Origin: Cryptomeria japonica
Lineage: Eukaryota > Streptophyta > Pinopsida > Cupressales > Cupressaceae
Direction: 5' to 3'
DNA length: 64,000 nt
Assembly (NCBI RefSeq): GCF_030272615.1
Contig: NC_081414.1
Location: 764,317,413-764,381,412 of the forward strand
Position 1 is the first letter of the stretch, and each line of letters starts with the position of its first letter. A program made the translations under genes and the position numbers. Below, piece by piece: positions 35,425 through 47,939 of this stretch. The notes beneath the pieces were generated by a model. The model made no database searches, was not told the origin of the DNA, and saw only the letters and a list, made by a program, of their open reading frames with translations.

Positions 35425-36577
35425 GTTGTGACCAAGGCCTATCCCTCACCATAAGAACCACATCTCCCGAGAGAGGAGAGGAGATGTCAATGTCCACAAG
35501 AATGTGGGAAAAGGTAGTGTGGTCCATTGAAGACGTAGCTTCATCGACCTTCAAGAAATGAGTAATAGAGTTATTGATATCCTCATAACAAGAGTGTTCC
35601 CAAAAATGAAGAGGGAGATTGATGAGGCGGACCCAAACTGGATGCACATTAAGTTTTTCAATGAGAGGGTTAAAAGAAGTTGTCCAAGGCTTAACAGAGA
35701 GGGAGTGCACTCCCCAAGCCCACAATATGCCCAAAACCAAATCCCGATCAATAGAAGATGTAAAGGAAGTGATAAAAAAGCCTTTAGCACAAGAGAAAAA
35801 CTCAATATTGTGAGCAACCAAAGGCCACCAAGAGTCACTTACCCAATGATGAAGGTTTGGTAGAGAAGGCCACATCCCAGAGAATCTGCACACCAGAGCA
35901 CAACATTGGTAGAACCCAATGTTTTCCATGACATCCTATCCACAAACCACCACAGGGGAGGAATTGGCACAGGGAAGAGGACGAACCCCCTTTGAGGGTT
36001 GGGTGGAAGATTTGGTCACACGAGTAAAGCTATGCTTACCAGTAGTTTTGGGCATAGAAACAACAACATCAACAACAATTGGCAGAGAAGAATCAACAGA
36101 AGCCCTAGAGGGCTGAGAGCAGCGAGACCCTCAACCAAAGAACCAGGGGGCATGGGTGTTACGCTAGACAAATCCTCATGGGGAACATGGGGAGCCGCAA
36201 AAACAATCACCTAAGGAGCATTAGGCCAAACAACAACAACGACATCAAATATATCATGAATCATAGGAGCATAAGCCCCCTCATGAGAAGGAAGGGGGGA
36301 AGGAAGAGGATGAGGGAACACCACTGACATCCGCAAAACCCTCGACATATACAAGTAGCAGGAAGGAAGGCTACGTAGTGCCCTTAGCAACCGCAGCAAC
36401 AACTACCCCAGCACGGGCAGACGTGCCACAACCCAACGCAAAGGGGAGCGAAGAGCCACTGCCAATCAAGGCAACGACAGGAGAACATCCCGCAACAACA
36501 AGAACATTCAAAATGCAGGAGGCGGGAGAGCCATTGGGGAGCGGGAGCGGCATCATATTTTCCCAAGTTTTGCCCAT
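35425..36577 (-). mobile_element. LINE-d: antisense L1-type ORF1 fragment
   Basis: On the minus strand, from about 36556, a Pro/Ala-rich leader leads to MENIGFYQCCALVCRFSG-MWPSLPNLHHW (start at 35929) and PVWVRLINLPLHFWEH. This is the DUF4283-like part, and is the close relative of LINE-a. It ends at 35425 before the zinc knuckle, directly against copia-2. The normal LINE 3' end is missing, so the junction is a deletion or recombination point and not an insertion boundary. Confidence 0.65.
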
Positions 36578-36589
36578 GTATTGAGAGCT

Positions 36590-37030
36590 GTATACACTCT
36601 TTTACATATTTTGCATACATGTTTACCAGGGCACTTGCAATTATGACATTTGAGAAAAATAGCCCTTCCTTTGTCCTTTGATGAAAGCCATAGCCTATTG
36701 CGAAGCTTCTATTTTGGCACAAGCAAGTGGGATGTTGGCAAAAATTATGGAATTTGGCTTTACACTTGCCAATTGCATTTTCTTATCATCGCATTCCATG
36801 AGACCACATTTCATTGAGGCATTCTATCAAACAGTTTAGGTGCCTTGTCTACGCTTCAATATTTTGGAGGATGTTGCATGAGATCAAATTTCTTGGAGAC
36901 ATTCTGCAAACAGTTCAGGTGCCTCGTATATGCTTCCACATTTTGCATACATCTCTACTAGGGTAGTTGTAACTATTACATCTAACAAAATTCCTTTCCA
37001 TCCCTTGCCTGATGTCACTAGCCACCTAAA
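36590..37030 (-). pseudogene. PPR (pentatricopeptide) gene fragment, decayed
   Basis: Minus-strand sequence contains LVEMYAKCGSIYEAPELF and, later, NVIIASALVNMYAK, both typical of plant PLS-type PPR repeats, in different frames with stops between. The family binds organellar RNA. Only a few repeats survive, so this is a relic, perhaps a captured gene copy, into which LINE-d inserted. Confidence 0.6.
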
Positions 37031-38149
37031 TGGTCAAAACTTAATATGCGTTGGTTAAGCTCAGCCGAAAATAACACCCAAGAGAATGGGTCACATGCAT
37101 CCAAACCTGCAAATGTGCATTCTTTCTCCAATACTCATTTAAATGAAGGAGAGTGCACAATTTTTGTCCTTTAAAAATAACAAATACTCCTTCCTATCAA
37201 TTTCTACTTCACCACGATCCACTAGATATCAATGAGAATGCTTTTATAAACTATCTTAAAACAATCTTGCCTGATCAATCATAATGACTCTTTTTCATTG
37301 CACAAATTTTAAAATGGCGATGGGGGGAAAGCATGTGACACAGGTAATCATCCTTCACATGACAACCTGAATAATATATGTCACCTTTTCTCTATTTCTT
37401 ATCACCCTTTCCTGATTGCTTAAAGTTCACATGCATCCTCCAGCGAAGCTTGTGGTGGCTTCTTCCTCTAAAAAGAAATCATAGTGGGTCAGAGGAATCT
37501 GGTATTCATCTAACTCATGGTTTCAGATTTCTTGTATTGCGATTAGCTTAGCTCAACAATGGCATGAATTACAAATACTTCATGTCGTTATGCAAAATAT
37601 TCCCTGCAAATCTTCAACACTAAATACCTAAAACACTGGCTCTCGTAGCCATCTCTCCTCAATGTCTATTACAAGCACACACTTTGCATTGATACCATAA
37701 TAAAAATCAATAGCATATTTAGCACATAACACTTAATTGTATTTTATTACAAATTTTTACATCATTCAAAGACTATACATATATATATTAAGGAACCTTA
37801 TTTTTCACCAAGCAATTCTACTACTCACTCTAATATTGGTGAGTTGTTTAAAAAACCCAAAATAATATAAGCACTAACATTCATTAGTCAATTTACTTAG
37901 GGATGCATTTCTACTTATTTCTCTATAGGTTTTTATCAATTCAATGTTTATTTTCTTTGATTCAATAATTTAAAAGTATATAACATATTTGTGTTGCTTA
38001 TCAATAATTACATTAGATTAGGATAAAATAAGTCAATACACAAAGATAAATTGAGTCTAGGTTAGTTGAATATGCTCAAAGAACTCTAAAATCCTTAAAG
38101 GTTATTTGATAACCATTCTATCCTGAGAAATTTATCAAAGGTAGTTATA
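37031..38149. other. intergenic, no gene recognised
   Basis: AT-rich sequence; the PPR relic may extend a little into its left end. No coding frame, repeat or RNA gene was seen. Confidence 0.4.
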
Positions 38150-39540
38150 TGTTGGCATTTTGCATAGAGATTGCATTAATGATATGTTGTCATTGATGTC
38201 AATTGAACTGGTAAATGGTATTCATGTTATTACTGATATTGGCTAGTAACCGGTAAGAAGAGCTTTCTGGAGCATGTTGTAAACGGTATGTAAAGTTTGT
38301 GAGTTGAACCAGTGAACCGGTGTAAAGGGTTAAACCTTTCTGTGTAATGTAACTGATAAACCCTATCAGCTATTAAACCCTAACCGATCAAGTTTGTTGG
38401 TTTATTATCTGATAAGTGGTAATGATGGAGACACGTGTGATCATTGTATGAGGATAAATTCAAATTGGTTTGGCACGTTTTCTTATTAGGGAAGGAGAAA
38501 AGTGGATTGCATCTATTGCATAGCGTGTGATGAGTTACAAAGTCTGATGAAGCGGTGATCATGGGGTGGTTGAAATTGTCTTGAAGAATGTGAAGAAGAT
38601 TGTCATGATTTCTAACGGTCAAGATTGTACCGATTTATTTGTAATCTTGATAATGAGAATTAGGTTTTTGCTATGTTAGTGACCTAATTGATTTCTATTT
38701 AAGGTCGCTGAAGTTGCTTGAACAAGTTGTTGGCAAGGTTGGTAGAAAACCTGTTGAGTGTGTAGTTGCCAAACCGGTGAATGGATCTGCACTTTGAGTG
38801 AAGGCAAATTGAAGGTTATAGAAGGATCTGATCAAGAAAAAGTAACGCTATTCAAACAGATCAACAAGACTACTATTGTTTTCTAACAATTATAAAAAAA
38901 GTTAAATCCCTTAATTGGGTGAGCTCTAACAAGTTTGGTTACTCATTAAATCCTCTAACAAGGTGGTCCATTAGCTTGGATTCTTAAATCCTCTAGTGAG
39001 GTTACTCCTAACAAGGTATTGTGCTTCTAACAAAACATATTTGTAAATCCCTTAACCGGGTGATTCCTAACCAGAATTAGTTCTTAACAGGACTTACTGT
39101 AAAGCTCTAATAGGCTTTGGCTCCTAACAGGGTGAACTTCTGAAGAGTTAAGATAGCTATCCTTATGAGTCTCATCTCACCATGGTTTTTACCTATTTGG
39201 GTTTTCCACGTATAAACATTTGTGTCAAGTGGTGAATACTTTTGTGGTTGTGACTTTATTTGTTGATATGGTTAATTTCTGATAAGGCATGTTAAGCAAA
39301 AGCATTGAGAGATGAACATGTTGAGCTATGATTAAGCATTGTTGATGTTTACAAGATTGAAGGTGTTTACTGTTAAAAACCGGTTGATGTCAAGTATTTC
39401 CATGAATATTGATCTTGGCTGAGACATGTTCACTTTGTTTGACTAAGTTTGAGTTTGGGAATTTATTATCAATTTTTCAATATACTGATTCACCCCCCTC
39501 TCAGTATTCCACCAGATACTTATTCTTTCATCATACCATC
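38150..39540 (+). repeat. copia-4 5' LTR
   Basis: About 1.39 kb, TG...CA, ending two bases before the primer site. It contains several ACCGGT/ACCGAT-like sites and a run of CTCTAAC/CCTAACAAGG-type short repeats (38930-39130). The 3' partner is absent from the window, so the left boundary rests on the TGTTGG start only. Confidence 0.55.
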
Positions 39541-39612
39541 AATTGGCATCAGAGCATCTCAAGTCCTCTTAATCTAAAAGCCTAACAACTTGAGGAAAAG
39601 ATCTTGTAGATC

Positions 39613-41189
39613 ATGATGAAGAAGGAAGGTCCTAAGTTTAATAAAGATAACTATAGAATATGGAGTGACAAGATGAAGATTTACATTAAGAGTCTTGGTA
39701 GTCAGTATTGGGATCATATGGAACATAAATATACTACACCTACTGGAACCCTGAATGATGATCAAAAGAAAGAACAATAAGAAAATCACCAAGCATTAGA
39801 AGCTATTATCAGTTCCATGTCTAATGCTGAATATGTATATGTTCATGGTCTTGAAACTGCATATGAAGTATGGAAGAAACTTGAAGATATCTATAGCGGC
39901 GATAAGCATGCCAAGATTGCTAAAGAAGAGAGTTTGAGAGGCAAGTTTGACGACATGAGAATGTCTAAAGGTGAGAACATCCAACAGTATGGTCAAAGGA
40001 TCAAAGAGATAGTTGGAGACATAAAGAGTGCAGAAGGGAAAGTGGAAGAGGCTACAATAATCAGTAAGGTACTGAGAACCTTGCTACCGGTCTATGCTAT
40101 CTGAGTTGCAGCTATTCAGGAGCTGAAATCCATTGACAAGACAAAGGTAACTCTTGACTCTATCATCGGTAAACTTACTGCTTTTGAACTAAATAGCTAT
40201 GATGGTAGTGTACAGAAATCAGAATCTGCATTCAGAGCTTCTGTCTCTAACCCATATGCGAGAAGAAGTGGAGATACCGACCATAGTTATGAATCTAGAT
40301 CCAACAGATATGCTGATGATGAAGACAACTTAGTTGAACTTGAAGCATTGTTGGCAAAATGACTGCCTAGAGGCATTGGTAAATATAGAGGTAAGCTACC
40401 TTTAAAATGTTTTGCATGCAACAAGATTGGTCATATAGCAGCAAACTGCCCTAATGGTGAAAATGATTACTAGAGAGACAAATTTAAGAATTAAAAGGGT
40501 AAAGGCAAGAGAGATTGTCTTGTAGCTATTGACAGTGGTATTATTGATGATGAATCTGATGATGATGCTAGCGAAGATATTGTGTTTGTAGCAATTAAGA
40601 AAGAATTATTAGATCAAAAGGCACTAGTATCCATAATGGATAACTTTAATGATTGGATCATTGATAGTGGTTGTTCACATCACATGATCAGTGATCAAAG
40701 CAAATTTATTTCCCTGAAGGAATTTTACGGTGGTGTTGTCAGATTTGGCAATGACTCACCTTGTATGGTGAAAGGCAAAGGAGTTATTTCTCTTAATGGG
40801 AAAAGTAGTACTGACGATGTCTATTGGGTTGAAGGCCTAAAGCTCAATCTTCTTAGTGTGGCACAACTTAATGATAGAGGATACCCACTAGAATTCATAA
40901 ATGGTATATGCAAAATATTTGACAACAAAGGTGAATTGATTACAACTGGTAAACGGACCAAAGGTAATCTATTTCATCTCAATCCTAAATTTAGCAACTG
41001 TTTGATTGCAAAGATGGATGATAGCTGGCTTTGGCATATGATATTTTGTCATATTAATTTTAAAAATATTATTAAAGTAAGCAAGTCTAAGACTGTAAGA
41101 GGTCTACCTCAACTAGACAAACTCATTAATGCTCTTTGTAAAGAATGTCAACTAGGAAAGATGTCTTCTTCAACTTTCAAGAGCAAGTC
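39613..41189 (+). pseudogene. copia-4 gag, protease and pre-integrase
   Basis: Starts MMKKEGPKFNKDNYRIWSDK. Gag core includes YEVWKKLEDIYSGD and QQYGQRIKEIVGD. The knuckle CFACNKIGHIAANC lies near 40410 and the protease motif WIIDSGCSHHMIS near 40655, intact. A pre-integrase zinc region (WLWHMIFCHINFKNI ... CKECQLGKMS) reaches 41180. Stops at KEQ*, YAI*, LAK*, NDY* and KN*K break gag; the protease part is open from 40582. Gypsy-1 interrupts it after KSK. Confidence 0.75.
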
Positions 41190-43352
41190 TGATAGGGAGA
41201 TTGATAGGTAAGTGCTCAAAAAACCAATTTTGGTCAAAAAGGTATAATAGGAAACAAAAAGTCTTGTTTATATATTCTCCTTATATTTGCAATACCAAGA
41301 TTAGTTACAATTGATAGACCTCTCTTCTAGACTTCACCATCAACCTCCCTTCTTGGTGAAAGCTCACACCCTTGCTCAAACTCACTCCAATTCCTTACTT
41401 CACCCATCTACACATTTCTCAATTCCCTGTTCTTTTGACATTCAAATTACTTTTTTTAGTGCATTAGACAAATCCAACATGGTCATGTAGAAGCAACAAG
41501 GTTTACTCAAGGTTTGACAACCAAAACTTAGTTTAAGGCCCTTAGCCTTTGGCTTACTCAACTCACCAACCAAGGGTCAAAACCTCCAAAAGAGACTATA
41601 CACTATCCAAGGTCCCAAATATCACTTGTTTCACTATTTTAGAATGATCTCACAAAGTTTCATAAGTCCCAAACTCCTCCATGCAATCGGGTTCATGCTT
41701 TTTGACAAAAACAATCAAAAGGGCTACTAGCTCGTGGAGGCCTAATTGGCCTAGTTTTGCTCACCCTGCCCAATGATGGGATTCTTGACCATGGGAGATG
41801 ATTTGGACAATGAGGAATAAGTCATAGCAAAGAGATTTTTGTGGTTTTAGACTCAGAGAAGTGGTCTTACTATCTAACCTCATTTTTAGGCATGAATGTA
41901 GGGTTTTGGAGTATAACCACTGTGTTTGCATCCTTGTTCACCAATACCAGTGCCTAGATCTTCATAGAACCTCTATCATAAATTCAACATGTGTCCCCTA
42001 CCTCTGTCACACAAACATTATGCCAAACACTTGGCAACAAATTGAGAAAAGAGTGAAATGCCACTGTCACGGTTAAGAACATTGTCTTTTACCAGTCAAC
42101 TGTTGCTACAACTGTTGGCCTGCTTAACAAGGAGTTTTAACTAGAAATCCACCTTAATGAGGTCTAAAAAAAATCAATGAATTTTCCTATTACATTTCCT
42201 TCACAGTTACAAGGCTTGGATAATGCTCTTGAAGCATTCCTTGAGCTATTTGACAAAACAAATCACAAAAACAACGAACTTGATGCCAATTACAAAAAAC
42301 TGATAAAATTTGCAAATTACAAACTTTTCAACTATTAAAGTTGAATCAAGCTAACTTATAACACTTCTCAGACCCCTTTCTTGACATCTTTAACACTTCA
42401 ATGCATTTTGATTACAAGAATTTGACTTTTCAAGAAGGATATTAGTCAAGTTCCAAAACTTGTCTAATCTTCACTCAAATTTGTCCTCCAAGCATAATTC
42501 TGACTCAAAAGGAAAAATATATACAATGTACATGAATAAAACAACTTGACCAAATCCATTTGGTGGGAGCCCAGGCCTGGATTAGTCAAGTTGTTGCATT
42601 TTGTAACCCCAAACCCTTGACAGGGCAATGCACACACCAAACTGAAAGAATTTGTTAAATCAACTTGCAAATGGGAAACCAATCCAAAGATCATTTGGAG
42701 AGAATTGGATAATCAAAAGGAACACTTACCAGAAGGTACAACACAAACCAATATTCTACAGTACGGACTGTTACTCCAAAGAAGGAAAACACAATGAAAA
42801 AAACCAGAATTTCATGCTTTTCTATTAGGATTATTTTGCTAATATAATCACCAACCCTTTCCAAGGAAAAGGGAGGCCTTTTATAGTTTTTCCAGTTGGT
42901 TATCAAGCCCTAGTATGGACATGAGGCTTCCACAACTTCATTTTTCTAGAAAAATAAAAAAATGACAACTTTGACAACTTGTACAAGCCCAAATGACAAC
43001 ATTTCTTGCTCCAAAAGACATTTTTGACAACCTAACCTCATCAACTTATCTAAAAACATTAGACATGCTTAAATAGACTTAGAAAATATGTTTCAATTCT
43101 TTGGAAAGCATTTCTAGACCTTTCAGGCAATTTTTCACATTTTTGCCCTTTTTGGCCTAGAAACCCAAAATTGTCAACTCACATCCTGAAAGACAAAACT
43201 TGACCTCTTGAGCACAAAATGAGATCAAAACCATTTGAAAAGACACACAAAAACATAAAAAACATCATAAACCTAACACAAGACATTACAAACATGAAAG
43301 CATGAAAGCTTCAAAAAGGAGAGTTTTTACTCAACTAGGTGCTCCTGCACCA
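41190..43352 (-). repeat. gypsy-1 3' LTR (complete, 2.16 kb)
   Basis: Plus-strand ends are TGATAGGGAG and CTCCTGCACCA. Positions 41190-42876 match 47940-49627 closely; the last 476 bp have no partner. The LTR is non-coding, and short frames repeated in both LTRs are shadows. Confidence 0.88.
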
Positions 43353-43365
43353 TACTCCCCCAAAG
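43353..43365 (-). other. gypsy-1 polypurine tract
   Basis: CTTTGGGGGAGTA on the minus strand, directly before the 3' LTR start TGGTGCAGG. It is the expected plus-strand priming site and fixes the LTR boundary at 43352. Confidence 0.8.
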
Positions 43366-43374
43366 ACAAAGAAG

Positions 43375-44628
43375 TCATGTGACTCCTTGAGGAAAAAAAG
43401 AAGAAGGTATTACAGATTTTTGAAAGTCATATTTAGGTATCCATGCGGCCTCTGAGATAGGCTTATCCTTCCATTTGATTAGATGCTCCATATAGGTGTG
43501 ATTCCTTGTCTTCTTGAGAATCCTGGAGTCTAGAACCTGTTCTGCTTGAGGAATAGAATGAGAAGGGAGAGAAAGATTAGAAAGGGATTGTGAAACATCT
43601 GAAACTCTTTGAATCTCCTCAGGTGGCTGCCCCTTGAAAGAAATCAAATCTGCAACATTAAAAATGGGAGACAAAGGAATATCACTAGGCAAATCAACTT
43701 TGTAAGCATTAGACCCATACTTAGCCAAGATTTTGCAAGGGCCTATCCTCCTCATCTGAAGTTTGCTTGGAACTCCTTTTTGTAGCCTTGCCTTGAATTT
43801 TTGGGAGGTATCTTGAAGATCCTTTCTCACTTACTCATGAACCTCCATAGATTGAGCCATGTCATCTGTTGTTCCACTCTTAGGCTGCAAGTTAGTGATA
43901 TCCCTCAACTCCATTATACCCTTGGATGCATACCATAAAAAACTTCAAAAGGGCTTTTACCTGTAGACCGGTTGACAATATCATTGTAGGCATATTCTTG
44001 ATGAATGAGCTAATCCCAACTCTGTCCATATTCCTTTGTCAAACACTTAAGCAAGTTTCCAAGAGACCTGTTCACAACTTCAGTTTGGCCATCAGTTTGT
44101 GGATGATAAGCTGAACCAAAAGAGAGATTAGTACCCAGTCTCTTCCATAATGTTTTCCAGAAATGACCAAGAAATTTCACATCCCTATCTGAAACAATGA
44201 TAGTAGGAAAACCATGTATTCTAACAACTTATTTGAAAAATAAGCAAGCAATATGGCTTGCATCATGTGTTGTCTTACAAGGAATAAAATGAGCCATTTT
44301 GCTAAATCTGTCAACTACTACAAAGATGCTATCAAATCTTGCTTGAGTTCTAGGTAATCCTACCACAAAATCCATACTAATGCAATCCCAAGGCCTATGT
44401 GGAATGGGAAGAGGCTGATATAAACCAGCATTGGAGGAATTACCTTCTGCTTTCTGACATACCAAACACTGCTCAACATACCTCCTGATGTCTCTCTCCA
44501 TCTTATGCCAATAATAGAATCTTTGAACCAACTCTAAGGTCTTGTTGAGACCAAAATGCCCACTTAAGCACCCATTGTGCTTCTCCTAAATGAGGTTCTC
44601 TCTCATAGAACCTTTTGGAACACATAAC
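43375..44628 (-). pseudogene. gypsy-1 integrase and chromodomain
   Basis: Zinc-binding GHFGLNKTL...CLVCQKAEG, then catalytic-core Asp in ISMDFVVGLP, second Asp in VSDRDVKF and Glu in GQTEVVN. The C-terminal part (RRIGPCKILAKYGSNAYKV) leads to a chromodomain (DSRILKKTRNHTYMEHLI and KWKDKPISEAAWIP), whose aromatic cage would bind modified histone tails. Stops at about 44586, 44229 and 44012, and a frameshift between 44228 and 43830, break it. The final 151 codons are open. Confidence 0.82.
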
Positions 44629-46445
44629 TATCCACCCCTGAATAACAAACCATCCTGCAAAGTGAAATCAGCATATGCACCATGGAAATTATTCTCAAAA
44701 TCTTGACAAACTTTATAAGCTTCAGCAAAATCATCATCAGTAGGATACATATCTTTAAAACTATCAATACCAATGCTCTGTACTTGAATCTCATGAACAG
44801 TTAACAACCTCCTACTCAAAGCATCTGCTACTTTATTCAACTGACCCTTCTTATGCTTAAGAGTAAAAGTGTAAGCTTGCAAGTACTCGACCCATTTAAC
44901 ATGCCTATGATTCAATTTATCCTGTGAGTTCAAGAAACTTAATGCCTGATTATCTGTGTATACAACAAACTCTTTAGGAAGAAGACAGTGTCTCCATTTC
45001 CCAAGTGCCTATACTAATGCATAAAGTTCTAAATCATAGGAAGAGTACCTTTTCTTGGCATCATTCAACTTCTCACTAAAGAATGCAACTGGTCTATTGT
45101 CTTGACTTAAAACAACTCCTACTACAATATTGCTAGCATCACATTCAATAGTAAAAAGTTTATCAAAGCTAGGTAAAATGAGCACTAGTTGAGAAGCTAA
45201 TTTAATTTTCAATAATTCAAACCCCTTATTGGTTGCATCTGTCCACTGAAACTTTACCTTTACACCCCCTTTGATTGTGTCCAACATAGGGACACAAATC
45301 TCATTGAATCCCCTAATGAATTTCTTGTAAAATTGTGCTAAACCATGGAAGCTTCTGATATCACTGGTTGTCTTAGGAGTTGGCCAACTAGTTATTGCTG
45401 CAACTTTAGATTGATCCATTTTCAAATTGCCTCCTGATACAACAAAACCAAGATAGACCAATTCTTGCTTCATAAAATCACATTTTTCTAGATTAATGGT
45501 TAGCTGTTCATTAGATAACTTTCTCAAAACAATAGCTAAATGCTTCAGATGCTCTTCCTTAGTTTTACTGAAAATAAGAATATCATCTAAATACACAACA
45601 ACAAACTTGCCAATGAAATCATGTAAAACTTAATTCATGAGTCTAATGAATGTGCTGGGAGCATTAGAGAGTCCAAATGACATGACAAGCCACTCATAGA
45701 GACCCTCATTCATTTTGAAAGCTGTCTTCCATTCATCACCCTCTTTGATTCTTATCTGATGGTAACCACTCTTCAAGTTAATCTTACTAAAATACTGTGC
45801 ACCCTCCAAACAATCCATCAAATCCTCTATCCTGGGTATGGGAAATTTGTATCTGATGGTGATCGTGTTTATGGCTCTAGAATCTATGCAAAGTCTCCAT
45901 GTTCCACCCTTCTTAGGTGCCAACACTGTAGGTACTGCACAAGGACTAATGCTTTTCCTAATCAGCCCTTGGTCTAAGAGTTCTTGTATTTGTCTTGCTA
46001 CCTCTTCATTTTGTTCGAGGGTCATCTTATAGGCTGCCTTATTGGGTAAGGAGGCTCCTGGTATGAAATCAATCTGATGGCTAATGGCTCTAGGAGGTGG
46101 TAAAGCTACAGGTGTACCATCACTGATTATTGCTTTGAAGTTATCAAGGATCTGTTGCACCTCATATGGTATCTCAACTTTCTTTTCTACCTTTTCTTCC
46201 TTGGGTTTCACTATGAGTGCAAATCCCATTCCTTCACCTTCTTCTAGTGTTTTTATGAATTCTTTCTCATTCACTAACAAGATGTTAGGCACTTTGTTGC
46301 TGCTGCTCTCTCCTTCTTCATTGAGGGATTGAATCTGATAGGTTACTTCATCTTTCTGAAATGAGTAGGAGTTTCTTTCCCCATCATGTTGTGCTTTCCT
46401 GCTAAACTGCCATGGTCTACCCAACAGTAGGTGGCAAGCATCCAT
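44629..46445 (-). pseudogene. gypsy-1 reverse transcriptase and RNase H
   Basis: Starts around the LLLGRPW motif that closes the protease region. RT motifs include KKGGTWRLCIDSRAINTITI, MSFGLSNAPSTFIRLM and the active site YLDDILIFSK (about 45570-45596). RNase H shows ECDASNIVVGVVL, SYDLELYALV, YTDNQALSFL and VADALSRR. One frame runs through, broken by TAA at 45630 and TAG at 45009. Both fall where close relatives usually have Gln. Confidence 0.85.
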
Positions 46446-46499
46446 AGGAACAATATCACATAGAATCCTATTTGTGTATCCACCTATGTAGAAATCTAC

Positions 46500-47885
46500 C
46501 TAGGCTTGCTCATTTACTAACACATGTTGTCCCTTGTTTAACCATGTTACTTTGTATGGTTCCTTGTGTTGTATCCTAGGTAGTTTCAATTTACTGACTG
46601 TTTCCTCTGATATGATGTTATCTGTGGATCCTGAATCTATGATCACCTTACACACCTTTCCCATGATTTTACACTCAATCCTGAACAATGCTCTTCTTTG
46701 TGAGACCTCTTTACTATGTGTCTTCTTCATTAACACTCTCTTGATCATTAAAATCTCACCATCTTCTGAAGCTAGGTTCAATGCTGAAGTTTTGGAATTA
46801 CCTCCATCTTCCTGAACATAATTTACTGTCTTCTCACCACCATAGGATGAACTAGGCTTCTTTGGGCATCTATAGGCAGGGTGGCCCAACTTTTGACAGT
46901 TATAACACTTCATGGTTGAGAAGTAGGACCCTCTCCCCGGTCCATTAGATCTACCCCTACTCGAGTTGTTTGATCCCCTACCCCTATAGTTGGGTTTGCT
47001 ATGAGAATCCCCACTTTTCTCTATAAGTTTAGACTCTCCCTGGGATCATTGATCTATGATTCTTCCCCCAAAACTGCCTCTATGGCCTCTACCATCTCTT
47101 CCCCTACCTCTTCCTTTGTTGTTTTGTTCTTTCTTCCTCCTACTTTTCTCTTCCACTTTAAGTGCTAGTTGATAACACTTCTGTATTGTTTGTGGGCATA
47201 ACAAACTCATCTCTTCCTGGATGTTCCATCTCAATCCGTTCAAATATCTTGCCACTTTTATGCTCTCATCCTCTACTACTCTGGATCTCATGCACAATTT
47301 TTGAAACTCCTCAGTGTAGCTACTGACATCTAAGTCTTTTTGTCTCAAATTTTGTCTTTTCCTATGAAGTTGGACTTCACAGTCTTCAGGTAGGTAGGTT
47401 TCTCTAATTTTGGCTACCATTGCTTTCCAGGTGGCTATTGGTTGCTTACGTTCATTCACCCTTTCCTCTTGGATGAACTTCCACCAAGTTAAGGCTGCCC
47501 CTCTCAACCTTGATTTTGCTACCTTAACCTTCTATGCTTCAGTTACTCCATCACATTCAAAATGGTTTTCTAGACCTTCAATCCACTCTATAAGAGCATC
47601 AGAATCCATCTTTCCACTGAAAAGAGCCACCCCCTCTAAGGTTTTACCACTCATAGCTCTCAAAGCCTTCAAGAATGGTTCTTGCTCAATGAAGGGGTTA
47701 GGCATGGGGACCTCATCCTCTATTGACATCATTTTACCCTGATCTCCAACCTTATCATGGACTTCTTCAGTTTTTACTTCTACTTCAGCTAGTTTCATTG
47801 CTAACAGGTCCAACCTCTTTCTGAGTGCCCTATTTTCTTCTTCTTGGTCTTCGACCTTCTTGGCTAATTCAACATTGGTGACCAT
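46500..47885 (-). pseudogene. gypsy-1 gag and protease
   Basis: ATG at 47883-47885, then a short coiled coil (AKKVEDQEEENRALRKRLDL). The retrotransposon gag domain follows (WIEGLENHFECDGVTEA*...AALTWWKFIQEE...LNGLRWNIQEEM). After an Arg/Gly-rich stretch come the knuckle CYNCQKLGHPAYRC (about 46900) and the protease IIDSGSTDNIIS with an intact DSG. Stops lie at 47532 (TAG), 47046 (TGA) and 46500 (TAG). The frame is the same throughout, so gag and pol were one polyprotein. Confidence 0.83.
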
Positions 47886-47922
47886 GTTTTTCCTAATGGT
47901 CCTTTTCTCCTGAATCTTTCAT

Positions 47923-47936
47923 TGGCTCTGATACCA
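47923..47936 (-). other. gypsy-1 primer-binding site
   Basis: TGGTATCAGAGCCA on the minus strand, three bases inside the 5' LTR, complementary to the 3' end of initiator tRNA-Met. It leads into the gag ATG 38 bp downstream. Confidence 0.85.
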
Positions 47937-47939
47937 CTA

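Larger units (their letters stand above)
38150..41189 (+). mobile_element. copia-4: 5' half of a Ty1/copia element
   Basis: LTR about 38150-39540 (TGTTGGCATTTTGC ... TCATACCATCA), primer site TGGCATCAGAGC at 39544-39555, then gag, protease and pre-integrase until gypsy-1 inserts at 41190. The continuation expected beyond gypsy-1 (integrase, RT, 3' LTR) is not at 49.6 kb. It was lost together with the outer end of the gypsy-1 5' LTR. Confidence 0.75.

Noticed and set aside
41861-42906. Frames at 41861, 42464 and 42691 and their twins at 48612, 49215 and 49442
   Set aside because: They lie in the two gypsy-1 LTRs, which is why they recur; no conserved coding pattern.
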